64,000 bases of DNA, from contig NC_079238.1 of the NCBI RefSeq assembly GCF_027921745.1, positions 4,526,001-4,590,000 of the forward strand, written 5' to 3'. A model generated the notes under the pieces. The model had not been told where the DNA came from. It worked only from the letters and a program-made list of their open reading frames with translations, and searched no databases. Shown one piece after another: positions 43,030 through 53,718 of this stretch. The position numbers and the translations under genes are program-made. This DNA comes from Schizosaccharomyces osmophilus. Its lineage: Eukaryota > Ascomycota > Schizosaccharomycetes > Schizosaccharomycetales > Schizosaccharomycetaceae. Position 1 is the stretch's first letter. Every line of letters begins with the position of its first letter.

Positions 43030-45174
43030 TTAAAGATTTGAACAAAGAGCCAACTTCTTCATAGATTCCTCCAGGCAATGTTGGTCTTCATAATGCATTG
43101 GTTCAAAAGCGCGAACCAATGCTGCAAAGTCATCACTTTCTTCAATTATGCTTGATCTGAGTGATTCTGGTATAAGAAATATCATGTTTTCAGCATAGTT
43201 TTGATATATAGAACACTGTATCCTATATAGCTTCAAGAATACAGAATGAAATCCACTGTCAATGCAATCCTGAAGATCCTTTAACTTTTCAGACGAAATA
43301 ATAAACTCGGCTGAAACGATGAACTGTATAACCTTTTGCATCATTTTCACCATATGAGCAACTGGCTCCTGTACATCGCCTGTTATTCGGGGATGTATCT
43401 GAGATGCCGTATTCGCATTCATCATATGAGCAAGGAGATGAAATCTCCTCCAAGCTTCAGGTGATTCTTCGGAATCCACACTGCTCACATTTTCTAAGTT
43501 TGCTAAAATCCTTTCAAAAACCGAGAACCCTTCTAAGACATTCATATACCAAACGTCAATACTGGATTGAAGGGCCTTGATAATTGCAAGCTTTTTTCGA
43601 AATTCTTGAAGCACAGTACGCTGAAAATTATAACGTCGATCGTTACGGAAATCATAACTGCTTACGGACCTCGACTTAATATGTGAAGATTTATTTAGCA
43701 GTGCCCATCCGGCATCACGTTTATGCGAGGCACTTAACGAGCCACGTTTATGAGAGGGCTTTTGTTTTTGATTAATATTTGCAATTAGCTCTTGTAAAAG
43801 CTGATAACATAAAATAAGATCAGGATGCTCAGGATTACTTTCGGGAGTAGCATCAATTATTTTTTGAAGCAACAAAGGGTACTTCAAAAGGCGTTGAAGG
43901 GGCTTGATGATTAAGCTACCTAAATCCCAAGCATTTGTAAATTGTTGAACCATATAATCCCCCTCGGTGACCCAAGTTGAGACAACAGGTTTTTCTCTCC
44001 ACTTTGTGATGATTCGGAAAACGGCATCCTGTCGAGTACAATAACCCGAATATATTTGACTAATATCCGTTAAGCTCTCAAGAAAAACAAGGCCAAGGTT
44101 GCAAGGAAGTGGGTCGAAAAGCTTCGTGTTTTCATTTACATTCCAAGCCCCTTCACCTCCTTTATATAATCGATAATGAAAATCAACTGAAAAAGTAAGA
44201 AGCGGTTCAATGTCGCCAAAAACAGTTTGAATATCAATAGTATTCAAAGCATCGCATTCATGAACCCGTAAGCCATAACACTGTTGAATAGCAATTAAAT
44301 CATTAAGATAATTAGCTTCGGTTGTCACCAACTCTTGTATAAGATTCGCCCTTTTCTTTATCCGCTTGTAATCAGCTGGTAGAGGCTTGACATCTGTAGG
44401 GCCATCGTATCCATCGTTAAGACTTGTCGGAGTAGGGGGCAACAAGCTACCCAACTGAAAATCCGAGCCAAAGTCATCATTTGGATTGTCAGCTTTAAAG
44501 AAAGGAGAATCGGATTTGTTACGTAAAGTAGGAGATTGGTTAGGGGAAAGGAAAGATGTGTTAGAGGAATAAGAAGAAGGAACGTGAGTGAATGTTGTAC
44601 TAGAGCCATCCTCTTTATCGGTGATACCCGAACTAGAACTCGGTGGAGGATATGGAGTAGAAGTAGAGTTTGTCAATGTCTGGCTATTATTAATATCCGA
44701 ACGCCTGCGTGTTGAGGGTAAGGAACCGAGACTAAAGTACCGTTTTTTGTTCGAACCCACATCAGCAGGCAAGCGTCGAAAAACCTTTCCGTAATGTTTG
44801 CCACTTGGCGTATTTTCAGAATTCATTGAGAACGCCTTTGATTGAGGTAATTGAAAGGATCCTTCAGAAAAGTACCTTCGGTGTTGAGAAACGAGGGGAA
44901 CGGATGCATCAAGCGGTTTCCCAAGTAAGCGAGCAAATGGTCTCTTGAACTTGCCTTCACTTCGCGGAGATACAAAGTCAAGCTGACTTCGACGAGAAAA
45001 GCCATCAAAGCTATTATCACTTGAACTCGAGTCAACGGAAGGGTGATTAGGAGAAAGAAGGCCATGTCCTGGAGAAACACTTAAGTTTACAGATTTGCGC
45101 TTAATACAAGGTGCACGCTGCAATTTACTTGTATTCGGAGGCCTTGGCAAGTCTCGATTTGTCAATGCTTCCAT
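43030..45174 (-). CDS. gef1: Cdc42 guanine nucleotide exchange factor Gef1
   Basis: Single exon of 714 aa. The N-terminal ~265 residues are Ser/Pro-rich and disordered, with basic RRxS-like sites suited to Orb6 phosphorylation and 14-3-3 binding. That would match the known control of Gef1 localisation. The Dbl-homology domain spans about 270-490 (ANLIQELVTTEANYLNDLI, then LIIKPLQRLLKYPLLLQKII). A C-terminal helical BAR-like region follows (YNFQRTVLQEFRKKLAIIKAL). No PH domain is evident, as in S. pombe Gef1. It activates Cdc42 for bipolar growth and septation. Order and orientation relative to DAHP synthase and the next small gene match SPAC24H6.09. Confidence 0.92.
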   Translation of the reverse strand: MEALTNRDLPRPPNTSKLQRAPCIKRKSVNLSVSPGHGLLSPNHPSVDSSSSDNSFDGFSRRSQLDFVSPRSEGKFKRPFARLLGKPLDASVPLVSQHRRYFSEGSFQLPQSKAFSMNSENTPSGKHYGKVFRRLPADVGSNKKRYFSLGSLPSTRRRSDINNSQTLTNSTSTPYPPPSSSSGITDKEDGSSTTFTHVPSSYSSNTSFLSPNQSPTLRNKSDSPFFKADNPNDDFGSDFQLGSLLPPTPTSLNDGYDGPTDVKPLPADYKRIKKRANLIQELVTTEANYLNDLIAIQQCYGLRVHECDALNTIDIQTVFGDIEPLLTFSVDFHYRLYKGGEGAWNVNENTKLFDPLPCNLGLVFLESLTDISQIYSGYCTRQDAVFRIITKWREKPVVSTWVTEGDYMVQQFTNAWDLGSLIIKPLQRLLKYPLLLQKIIDATPESNPEHPDLILCYQLLQELIANINQKQKPSHKRGSLSASHKRDAGWALLNKSSHIKSRSVSSYDFRNDRRYNFQRTVLQEFRKKLAIIKALQSSIDVWYMNVLEGFSVFERILANLENVSSVDSEESPEAWRRFHLLAHMMNANTASQIHPRITGDVQEPVAHMVKMMQKVIQFIVSAEFIISSEKLKDLQDCIDSGFHSVFLKLYRIQCSIYQNYAENMIFLIPESLRSSIIEESDDFAALVRAFEPMHYEDQHCLEESMKKLALCSNL

Positions 45175-45883
45175 CGTGTCCGCCTATACAATACCATACA
45201 GAGTCAGAGAAAACGAACCATCTAGGCAACTATTGTACTTACAAAAGATGGGGATGTCATACAAGTATGGCTTCTTCTATTTACAATAGATACATATGGT
45301 AAATAAATATAGGAAAGGCTGAACTTTCTCTTGTTTACATCAAGTGAAACAGAGTAACGTGTATGGTAGAGTACAACTTACGTCTGGTGTACCCAGTAAG
45401 TTTCTCGCTGTGTTGAGCTTCGTTCGACTACGTAATAAAGTTACAAGGCTGAGTATATGAGTACCGTAATAAGCATTGGAGGTAAACAAAAATAAACGTT
45501 AAAATTGGTGAAAATTGATACAGCTTGAGTTGGTTAAAGTACATAGTAATTTCTGTTGAAAGACTTGAAAAAATAAATTGATTTTCGTGGTTCGTAAAAA
45601 ATAACATAGCTCGACAAATATTTCCGCCTAGAACGACGAAACCAACCATATTTGTATATAAACTACAAAGCAGATCAATGCTTTCTCGTACAAATCGTAT
45701 ACAATGAAACCAAGCTGGAATAGCGAGTCAAAAAAATCGTAATCGTCATAAAGTGAGAATATATGCAACGAACAAAGGAATGTCCTATGTAAAAAGAGTG
45801 CACGCCCATGAAAGGAAAAAATTGAGTAATAAATACAAGAAGAAGGGGACAAGATAATTAGTAAGAGAGTCTTAAGCTTAAAA
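45175..45883. other. Intergenic region gef1 promoter / 3' end of the SRA1-like gene
   Basis: 709 bp between two minus-strand genes, holding the gef1 promoter and leader and the next gene's 3' untranslated region. No ORF or motif is supported. Confidence 0.4.
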
Positions 45884-46582
45884 TCAGAGAGATACATTTT
45901 CAATGATGGTTTTCAGCACAGGACACCAGCGAACGCAGTTGGGAACGACACCGCTACACATCATATTTACAAGGACAGCCTTCGCATCAGCATTCTCACC
46001 TTGAAGAGTCAAACGTGAAACCTCCAAGAGCTTTTCAAGCCATACATCATCAAACGTATCGAGAAAGCCTGGTTCTAAAAGACTCTTTTCCACTCGACTC
46101 TTCAACATTTCATGGACTGATGGATCTAAAGAAGACTTTATTTCAAGAATGTTTTGGATAGACTTCTGAAGAGCAGAGACTTCTATATTCTTATGCGCAC
46201 TACCTTCTGTGCTTCTTGAACCTACATACTGACTTGTTTGTTGGTTCTCTTTTGCGATTTCCAAGTGCCGCCCATTCAATGGCAAAGGACTTTCAGCACT
46301 TAAATGGGCAGAATGCTTCGGTGGTTCTAAAGCTGTAGGAGGATAAAGGTTAGAAGGTATCGTGGGCGGTATATGCAAAGAGGGATGTCTTTTGGATACA
46401 GGCAATGCATGTGAAGATTCCAATGACTTATTAGCTTCTTCATATACCAATCGTCGACTAGAAGCGGTTTTCTTCAACGAGCGACTTGGGTTCTGTGAAG
46501 TGTTTGTTTGTGATTCTAGAAAGATATAGGAAGCAGGATCATTCCAATGGGATGTAATTTTTCCAGTTTGGTGAGAAGCCAT
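45884..46582 (-). CDS. Uncharacterised protein with SRA1/Sec31 C-terminal-like helical domain
   Basis: Single exon of 232 aa, corresponding by position to SPAC24H6.08. The first ~130 residues are polar and Pro/Ser-rich (SLHIPPTIPSNLYPPTALEPP). The last ~95 residues are predicted helices: LQKSIQNILEIKSSL, HEMLKSRVEKSLLE, DDVWLEKLLEVSRL, NADAKAVLVNMMCSG, then WCPVLKTIIENV. The pattern, including the two last helices and the Trp, resembles the helical bundle shared by SRA1 and the Sec31 C-terminus. The proline-rich run before it also resembles Sec31's proline-rich segment. Function is unknown; a role in COPII coat binding is conceivable. The domain resemblance is my reading, not a search result. 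Confidence 0.75.
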   Translation of the reverse strand: MASHQTGKITSHWNDPASYIFLESQTNTSQNPSRSLKKTASSRRLVYEEANKSLESSHALPVSKRHPSLHIPPTIPSNLYPPTALEPPKHSAHLSAESPLPLNGRHLEIAKENQQTSQYVGSRSTEGSAHKNIEVSALQKSIQNILEIKSSLDPSVHEMLKSRVEKSLLEPGFLDTFDDVWLEKLLEVSRLTLQGENADAKAVLVNMMCSGVVPNCVRWCPVLKTIIENVSL

Positions 46583-46718
46583 AGTTACAGCTATTTGTTT
46601 ACTCCTGCAAACGTTACTAAACAGAGCGATACACGAAATTCAAGCAACCAAATTATTTAATACGAAATGTCAAATACTCGTAATGACCTTTTTCTTAAAT
46701 CTCCAAAAAATAAAAATT

Positions 46719-47124
46719 ATGAAGTTTGATGAAGGCTCTGGTCAGGTTACCTTCTCTTCCTGGGTGAACTCTTGTCATACAACTTTAATTTGGGCCTTGC
46801 GCCATACGGTGATTTCCTACAGGTATCAACTGACTATGTTACTTGTAGTAAATAAACAAACAAAAGGAATCTATTTTAGGAAACTAAAAAATAAAAATAA
46901 ACATCCGCTGCAAAAATACTCTTAGTATCATATGTTTGCTTTCTTTTTTCTTACGTTATTTTAGTCTAATTTCAACTGTACAAGAGGCAAACCATTGTTT
47001 TGCAGCACATTCCCCTTGGCAACTTTGTCTTTTTAAGATAGGTCGAACGATCTTTCACGTTCTTATTTGTACTTGCGACGATTACATTCGTTTACTTAAT
47101 GAGCCATCCTACTTGAAATTGTAG
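46719..47124 (+). CDS. Candidate small two-exon gene, 87 aa, unknown function
   Basis: Exons 46719-46822 and 46965-47124 join in phase to give 87 aa beginning MKFDEGSGQVTF and ending LLNEPSYLKL. The donor is GTATCA and the acceptor is TTACGTTATTTTAG. Exon 2 alone keeps an open frame with a mixed hydrophobic and polar helical pattern (LCLFKIGRTIFHVLICTCDD), and exon 1 is Trp-containing and protein-like. The 142-nt intron lacks an ideal CTAAC near the acceptor, so another exon could be missed. It is divergent from the SRA1-like gene with only 136 bp between starts. I do not recognise the family. It could be one of the small fission-yeast genes missed by early annotation. Confidence 0.45.
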
Positions 47125-47430
47125 TCAACAAAAACAGCAATGGTGGATCCATCAATAGTTTATAATGGATAGACAGTTCAATTTCTGGTAAACAGCTCCT
47201 TCCTTACTATTTCAAGTAACTTTCACTCAAGCTTCGTCTGTTCTACAATGCTTTCTATGTCCTTTTTTAAAAAAATTTAACTACAACACAACATGTTTCC
47301 CATATGCAATCACAAATAGACCTTCAAACTATTTTTCCTATATAAGGCTTTTATATAAGGCAAAGAAGCAAAACCGGGTAGAATACATTCTTCTATGTGC
47401 ACAAAAGTGCTATAATTAGAACCGTTTAAT
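47125..47430. other. Convergent intergenic region small gene / rps9
   Basis: 306 bp, AT-rich, holding the rps9 3' untranslated region. Nothing else is recognised. Confidence 0.4.
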
Positions 47431-48064
47431 TTACTCTTCTTCAGCTTCTTCAGCGCCTTCACCACCTTCTTGTTGAGCACGAAGGTGCTTTCTCTTGCAG
47501 CGACCAGGACGGCCACCACCGTAAGGAGAAGTAAGAGCAAAGTCAATGTGCTTTTGAGAGTCCAAACGGACAACGAAAGAGGGGACATTGACAATTTGCT
47601 TACCAACACGGATGTGACGTTGGTAGATCAAGACACGAGCGTGGTGGATAGACTTAGCCAAACCAAGCTTGAAAACTTGGGTTTGCAAACGACGCTCCAA
47701 AAAGTCTTCAATACGAAGAGCCAAGACATAATCAAGCTTCATACGGGTCTCGTCCAAGATACCCAAACGAACAAGACGACGAATGATGGCATTACCCTCA
47801 AAGAGACGCTTAGGGTCCTTCTCGTCAAGAGTCAAAAGCTCACGAGCAGCACGACGGATCTTAGAGAGGGTAAGGGCAACACGCCAGATTTCGTGCTTGT
47901 TTCTCAAACCATATTCACCAGCAAGCTTGAGTTCAGCGTCAAGACGAGCTGACTCGAAGGGACGGCTAGGAACCTTGTAGGTCTTGGATTGCTTGCGCTA
48001 TTTTTCAGTTAGTATTGTAACATATTCTACTATTCTATGGATAACTTACAGGTGCGGAAGGCAT
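47431..48064 (-). CDS. rps9: 40S ribosomal protein S9 (uS4)
   Basis: Two exons: 48064-48050 (only five codons, MPSAP) and 47997-47431, giving 193 aa. The second begins [19 protein letters not shown]. The S4 RNA-binding core [43 protein letters not shown] is complete, and the tail is basic then acidic (Glu-rich). uS4 binds 18S rRNA early in small-subunit assembly and guards decoding. The tiny first exon with an intron right after it is common in ribosomal protein genes. The intron has donor GTAAGT and branch TACTAAC. Corresponds to rps901 by position; strong codon bias (CGT-poor, AAG-rich) fits high expression. Confidence 0.96.
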
Positions 48065-48114
48065 TTTTGTGGTGAGGAAAACTCTACACCTTCAGACATG
48101 GATGTGTTGTATAG

Positions 48115-48142
48115 CGTGACTGTTTGCATATTAGGGTAGGGT
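48115..48142 (-). promoter_or_regulatory. HomolD-like and HomolE boxes of the rps9 promoter
   Basis: On the rps9 sense strand, HomolE ACCCTACCCT (48142-48133) is followed by CAGTCACG (48122-48115), one base from the HomolD consensus CAGTCACA. HomolD replaces the TATA box in fission yeast ribosomal protein genes, and HomolE sits just upstream. HomolD lies 51-58 bp before the start codon. Confidence 0.85.
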
Positions 48143-48533
48143 TGCATAGAACGTAAACTTCCACCTTGTTTGGGCAGTTACCTTTTCCCTATGTTATTTA
48201 GAAGACTATATTAGCAAACTGTATATTTGAAATTTATTTCACTGATTTTTACTAGCTTTGCATAATATAGCCTTTTATGTATGTTACAGAAAGATGATTT
48301 TAAAGAGGAACTAGTGCATAACGGTACTGCTTTTTCTTTAATACTAGTGTTCAAGTAGTCGCTATATTAACGTTTGTGTGAATGTCTATTCAAGTTAGCT
48401 TGCAGGTGCTGTAAAACTGAAAAAGTTTTAATCGTCTAGGAATATTATTATTATTATTATTATTAATCATAACACGATTATTTGTAACTGTAGAGTAAGT
48501 TCCGAACATTAAAAGGGAATGACTTCTGCTTTT
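48143..48533. other. Remaining intergenic region rps9 / sld3
   Basis: Distal rps9 promoter and sld3 3' untranslated region. An ATT microsatellite lies at about 48444-48465. No gene is seen. Confidence 0.4.
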
Positions 48534-50701
48534 CTAAGTCTGTTCCTCGTCGTTACTAGTATGTAGTTTTCGAGGAGTAGTAGGTATACAAACAAAAACG
48601 TTAGGTTTCATAGCATTTCGTGCAGGGGAATCCTGAATAACTGGATCATCTGAGATAACTTTGGTAGGAGAATCGTCAGGCACTGCCGGGTGAGCAGCTG
48701 TTGGTGACTGAAAACTGGCAATCAAGGATGTCCTCTTTCGAGGGGTAGCCTGAACTAAGACAGAATTGGATTGCTTTCGCTGATCTGAATTATGGAATGA
48801 ACCCGAAAGACTATCAACAGAATCAAGAGTCTTTGATCGAGCAAGATCTTGTTTCGCGTTCCCCCCGGAAGGTCTTTGCGGTAAAGCATTGTTTGGATCT
48901 GAACTAGCCAACAACAACTTCTCCGTAAATGATAACTCTGTAGCATTGTTTGAGTGGGGCTGTTCACTGAATGAACTTCTATGCCGAACTAATGATCCGG
49001 ACGAAGGAAGAGCAACTTCTCTGTTTCGAATTCGTGACATACTGTTAATTCGTTTCTTCAAATCTTTCTCACCAAAAGATGTTTTGGAGTCAGAACGTGT
49101 AAGATTTTGAGCAGAAGAAGAAAAGCTTCCTTGACGTTTAAGGTTAGACGATTTCGTATCTCCTGGCGACGAAGATGATGACACTGGTGTCGAGCTGTGC
49201 CATCGTTTTAAAGAAGACGAAGATTCTGTATTAGACCTGGATAATAATTTAGAGCGGCGTGAAGGGTGCTTAGCACGCGGATTCGTGAAGTCTGGTAATA
49301 GAGATAAGCCGTTACATTTGTCCAATAAAACTCTCGCAATTTTGGGGAATTTAGAAGAATAGAAGGGAATTATTCCCTCTTTGCAAAATTTCAGTAATAA
49401 ATCTTCAGTAGAACTAGAAGGTTTTTCCTCAATTGTTCTGCGAATACATAGTCCATCAAACACAAACTCCAATTGGAGCTGAACCTTCTCAAATAAATTT
49501 GGTGGTTCTTTTTCTTTTTTAAAGGGTTTTGTTTTTTTTACTTTGTCACGAGAAGATTTTTGGCTTGCATACTCTGGGTGTATCTTTAGCAATATATACA
49601 GCACCTCAAAGTAAATTAAGACTTTTAATTCGTATTCCTTTGCTTTTAAGGATGAAAACTCCTTCATAAAGTCTGGTTTTTCGCTTTCAAGACTATCTTG
49701 ATTAAGAGCATTTTGTAACCACTGTCGATATCCATGAAGCTCAGTTTCTGACGCTCCATCGTCAAGCTCCAAATGCCATGCTCTTCCGTTTAAGTGGTTT
49801 TGGAAGCAGTTCTGTAGATTTTCTTTCCAAGTTTCTACAGACCGTATGCTTGATAAGAACTTCAAAAGCTCGTCTATAAAACTTTCATCTTTGGTTTTCA
49901 AAAAATAATCCAAAGCATGTGTTCGGTATTTTCCAACTAACTGCTTAGCATAAAACACTACAGGTGTTTTCGTCATTAGCAATTGATAAAAGTACCCCTT
50001 CCTTAGTGAATCAGTTAAATTCTCCAAAGTCGGAACCGGTTCCTCTGAATGAAATACTTTGATATTCTCTGCTTCATCTTGGTTGGCATTTTCCTGCTCG
50101 TAATCTGTGGTAGGATTCGAAGGGGCGATGGATTTGTTACTGCCAATTGATTTATACTCTTGTTCATTTGCCAACGACGAACCAGATTGAATGTTGTGAA
50201 GAGTCTTTTCCATAAACCCCGAGGACAAAAGAGAATTTGCCCTTGACGTCCTTTTTGGAGGCTTTATAGATGAGCCAGACTCGATAGATGTGTTCGAGGA
50301 CTCTGGTATTTGATGATTGGCAATCACTTTTAGCGATCTAAATTCGACCTGATCTGAAAGAAGCATTAAGGCATAGCGATTATCTTCAACATGTTCAATG
50401 GCTACTGTTTGGCTCCCATATAACGTTTTGACACGTCCAAGGAGTACATTCATGCCAGCTGGCCGAATAACTAAAAATTGTAACGAAGAGCAAGAAAACT
50501 CATGGTATTGGGGAGAAGTGCACCACCTTAAGCAAATATACTGTCTTGGCACCGTTATAAGGGGCCAAACTTCCATATAAGACTTTTCCCAGTTTGCAGG
50601 TGCCTGTAAACAATGGTTAGTTAGCTAAATTTTCCGTACAATAAAATTAGCCAAAATACCCTTATACAAAATGACTTTTTAGATGCATGGCTATTATTCA
50701 T
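48534..50701 (-). CDS. sld3: DNA replication initiation protein Sld3
   Basis: Two exons, 50701-50660 and 50603-48534, giving 703 aa. The first codes 14 residues (MNNSHASKKSFCIR) and joins in phase 0 to APANWEKSYMEVWPL. Without it the protein would start at the internal Met in SYMEVW. The middle (about 210-420) fits the Cdc45-binding Sld3/Treslin (STD) domain, including LRKGYFYQLLMTKTPVVFYAKQLVGKYR. The C-terminal third is Ser/Arg/Pro-rich with many S/T-P sites, as expected for CDK phosphorylation that permits Rad4/Dpb11 (TopBP1) binding. Sld3 recruits Cdc45 to origins. Position beside rps9 and cdc25 matches SPAC24H6.06. The donor is GTATTT and the acceptor TTTACAG, with TAACTAACC as branch. 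Confidence 0.87.
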
Positions 50702-51930
50702 AAGACCCAATCTTCCACGTTCAGTCGGAATACAAGATTTTTGTTTTTTCCAGTTTACAAACCTTGAACACTTTCCTACCTACAGTAGTGTACGTTAAAA
50801 TACTTCTACCGCACAACACCAATGCGGAATAAGGTGATAACAAGTCGGAACGACGTACAAGCTCGTTGCTTGTTTAAAAAGTCACGAAAATAATATAAAG
50901 GGGAATAAAAAAATAAACAACGAACTAAAGTACATAGGCAGAACAAGTAGATATTAAATTCGATTTGGGCGTCCAAATACGATGCTAATAGATGACGAAG
51001 ATCGAACTGTAGTTGGAGAACTTTTATAAAATATTTAGCGAACTTTAGGCAAGTCAACAAGCTAGCCTCACTCAGTCTTCCTTGTTGAACTTTTTCAAAC
51101 ATACACAATTACTATGATGGCAGCGTAGAATAAGTCAAAGTGGGCACAGCCGTAGTCTTAGCTAAAATAATGTACGAAAAGGTAAATGTATTTAGTCAGA
51201 ATAGCCGACCTTTCGATCCGAAGATTCCAGCTAAAATTCCTGGTTCTTATCGTTTCTTCAAAATATTTTATTAATAAATAATATATTTTTATTGATACCT
51301 CAAATTTTTATAAAATTTACACCACAGTAAATTGTTTGTTCATTGTTTGTTTACATTTTGTAATATTCTTATCTTTGTTGTTATAATATTGCTACCATTA
51401 AGAAATATTATGTAGCATCAATGTAGCTACGAAAACACCAAACATGCTAGTGAGAATTATACTTTGCTAATTTCTTTTGAAGCTTTACGCTTTACGATTA
51501 AAATATTTAAACACCGAAGAGTAAAATTGATGACCGAATTGAAATTGGATTTCACAACAAAAAGAATAATTTATAAATTCTATGTTCTCAAACAGCTTAT
51601 TAAGAGTTGTGTTTAGCGGTACGAAACCTATTTTTAACTGCTGTATCGAATAAGAATTAGACTATTTAAGGGACCTCTTCGTTCATACCTTGCTGTGTCA
51701 TGGCATTTGAAAGATAAATAAAACGCCAATTAAGTTTTAATTATCATTAACCGTTTTTGTCAAGTAAAACCTCGTTTTAAACCATAGTCACAACAAAAAA
51801 CGATCGTCGAGAAGCACGAGAAATGAAGTGTGTCAGGATTGCCTATTTTAGTGACAAAGGACATTCCTTCAATATATCACAGTGAAGTAAAAAGTCATAT
51901 ATAATAAAGTTTGAACAAAAAAAGCAAACA
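50702..51930. other. Intergenic region sld3 promoter / cdc25 3' end
   Basis: About 1.23 kb between two minus-strand genes. It holds the sld3 promoter and cdc25 3' untranslated region. A forkhead-type TTTGTTTAC site is at 51346-51354. No ORF or RNA gene is supported. Confidence 0.4.
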
Positions 51931-53718
51931 TCAAAACCTTTTCAAATTTGATAACGAATGCGTTGCTGTAGGGGAGTCATTAATATCGGGAGAAGCCAAC
52001 AGGCTTTGACCAAAAGTGTAACTTTTCGTACGAGTAAAAGTAGCATTGCGCTTGAAGTTATTCATAGCTTTGGAACAAGTCATTACATGAGATGCATCAT
52101 TCATCGGAACATAATTAACAGGATTGCAACGGCTTCTATGATTTTCAAAGAACGATTTATATCCCCCATGTAAAATGTAAACTTCCGGATAGTAAAGGAA
52201 CGGATAACGATGACTATTCATTTCGCGATCCGTATTTCGAAAGTGTAATGCCATATGGGGGGCTCTGTGTGCACTATGTTCACAATGAAAAATGAGAGCT
52301 GTCCGACGTACAAGAGGCTTATTAAAAAATTTCTCAACTACCGCTTGTTTTGAGTTCAAATTTATGGCATTAGCGATGTGGCCTCCCAAATACTCATACT
52401 CAAAGCGACAGTCCACTATTATACATTCATCAAAAATATCTCTATAGTACCCATCCAGAAGTTTGAGAAAAGTATCCTGACTAATTCTTTTTAAAGAATC
52501 CTCTTTGACTCCAAAACAGGGTAAAGAAAGGGTTTCCACTTGAGACGATATATATTCATCAGATTCTTTAGTCGGTTGCTTAGCTGTAGCAGAAATGGTA
52601 TCTTGATATCCCCATAAACCTAATTTGGTTGACTTTAAAAACATGCTTCGGCTACGACGAAGTACCGGTGTATCCTGTTCATCAAAGTCATTTTCTTCAT
52701 TGATAGGAGGGGCTATAGGTGTTGGGGGAATGTTTTCAAAATTATTAAAAGGCATAGAAACGATACCAGATGACCCTTTGACAGGGGACGCTTGAAACAA
52801 ATCGTCCAGTGAATGTTCATCCTCATGGCTCGCATCATGTAGGTCAACATCATAATCACCTTTATCATCATCGGTATCGATATGGTTTACCGTAGCGTCT
52901 TCCAAATTCTCATTCATGAAAGTTTGGTCTTGATCCGACATACTATCAAGTTCATCCACATCGTCACTCAAACAACTCGAAAATATACCATTAGAATTAC
53001 CAGGTCGGCTGCAAGTACGTGATACAGCATAAGACAGTTGCTTATTTACCTGCGCAGTTGGAGGTTTACGTTTATTAACAGAGTAGGACGAACTAGAGCG
53101 TGATCGAAGGAAAGGAGGGGCGGCATTATTTGAAGGACGAGAACGACTAACAGTTGGACGAAGATACAAATCAACGGAACCATTGCTGCTTGAACTGCGA
53201 GAAGAATCATTCAATTTAGAGTGAAAAGACATTGAAGATTTTGGTTTAAACTTGGAGGCAATGGATAAAGGTCTAGGAGAAACTAGGTTGGGAGGTACTG
53301 TGTCCGTAAACTTTCTAGAAGGATGCTGGAGAAGGCAAGAAGGAGACAAGGCAGCGTTGGAGGGAGACTCATCTAAAGGAGAGGTAGCAGAAGCATCCGC
53401 GGGCGGTGTTTCAACCGTACAAGAAAAAGAGCGAAATAATGTACGTCGGGGAGTGGGAAGTGCAGGGCTCCTGTCTATGTGCATGTTCATTGAGAAGTCT
53501 GCGGCAAGAGAAGATGCAGGGGAGGCAGAGGAACGACCTTTACAGAAAGGGTCCATTAACGAGGCATGGGGCTTGGATTTTTGAAAGAAAGAATCCAAAT
53601 CGGAATTAGGATGGATGTTTTCTGGCTCTAACCGCAAGCTTCGAGCAGCAGGACGGACAATGTGTTGCCTATTAGAAAGTGACTGGGACAAGGAGAGGGA
53701 AGACAGAGGAGAGTCCAT
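51931..53718 (-). CDS. cdc25: M-phase inducer phosphatase Cdc25
   Basis: Single exon of 595 aa, about one residue from S. pombe Cdc25. The catalytic rhodanese-like domain covers the last ~190 residues: IIVDCRFEYEYLGGHI, then the active-site loop HCEHSAHR (Cys near 477), then HRYPFLYYPEVYILHGGYKSFF. The N-terminal regulatory half has conserved patches (SPASSLAADFSMNMHID, SPALPTPRRTLFRS) with sites typical for Cds1/Chk1 phosphorylation and 14-3-3 binding. Cdc25 removes the inhibitory Tyr phosphate from Cdc2 and so triggers mitosis. Upstream lies a long ATG-free pyrimidine-rich stretch. This agrees with the long structured leader known to make S. pombe cdc25 translation sensitive to growth. Confidence 0.97.
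   Translation of the reverse strand: MDSPLSSLSLSQSLSNRQHIVRPAARSLRLEPENIHPNSDLDSFFQKSKPHASLMDPFCKGRSSASPASSLAADFSMNMHIDRSPALPTPRRTLFRSFSCTVETPPADASATSPLDESPSNAALSPSCLLQHPSRKFTDTVPPNLVSPRPLSIASKFKPKSSMSFHSKLNDSSRSSSSNGSVDLYLRPTVSRSRPSNNAAPPFLRSRSSSSYSVNKRKPPTAQVNKQLSYAVSRTCSRPGNSNGIFSSCLSDDVDELDSMSDQDQTFMNENLEDATVNHIDTDDDKGDYDVDLHDASHEDEHSLDDLFQASPVKGSSGIVSMPFNNFENIPPTPIAPPINEENDFDEQDTPVLRRSRSMFLKSTKLGLWGYQDTISATAKQPTKESDEYISSQVETLSLPCFGVKEDSLKRISQDTFLKLLDGYYRDIFDECIIVDCRFEYEYLGGHIANAINLNSKQAVVEKFFNKPLVRRTALIFHCEHSAHRAPHMALHFRNTDREMNSHRYPFLYYPEVYILHGGYKSFFENHRSRCNPVNYVPMNDASHVMTCSKAMNNFKRNATFTRTKSYTFGQSLLASPDINDSPTATHSLSNLKRF

Noticed and set aside
47470-47952. 160-codon antisense frame in rps9
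   Set aside because: Shadow of biased codons in a highly expressed gene; composition is not protein-like.
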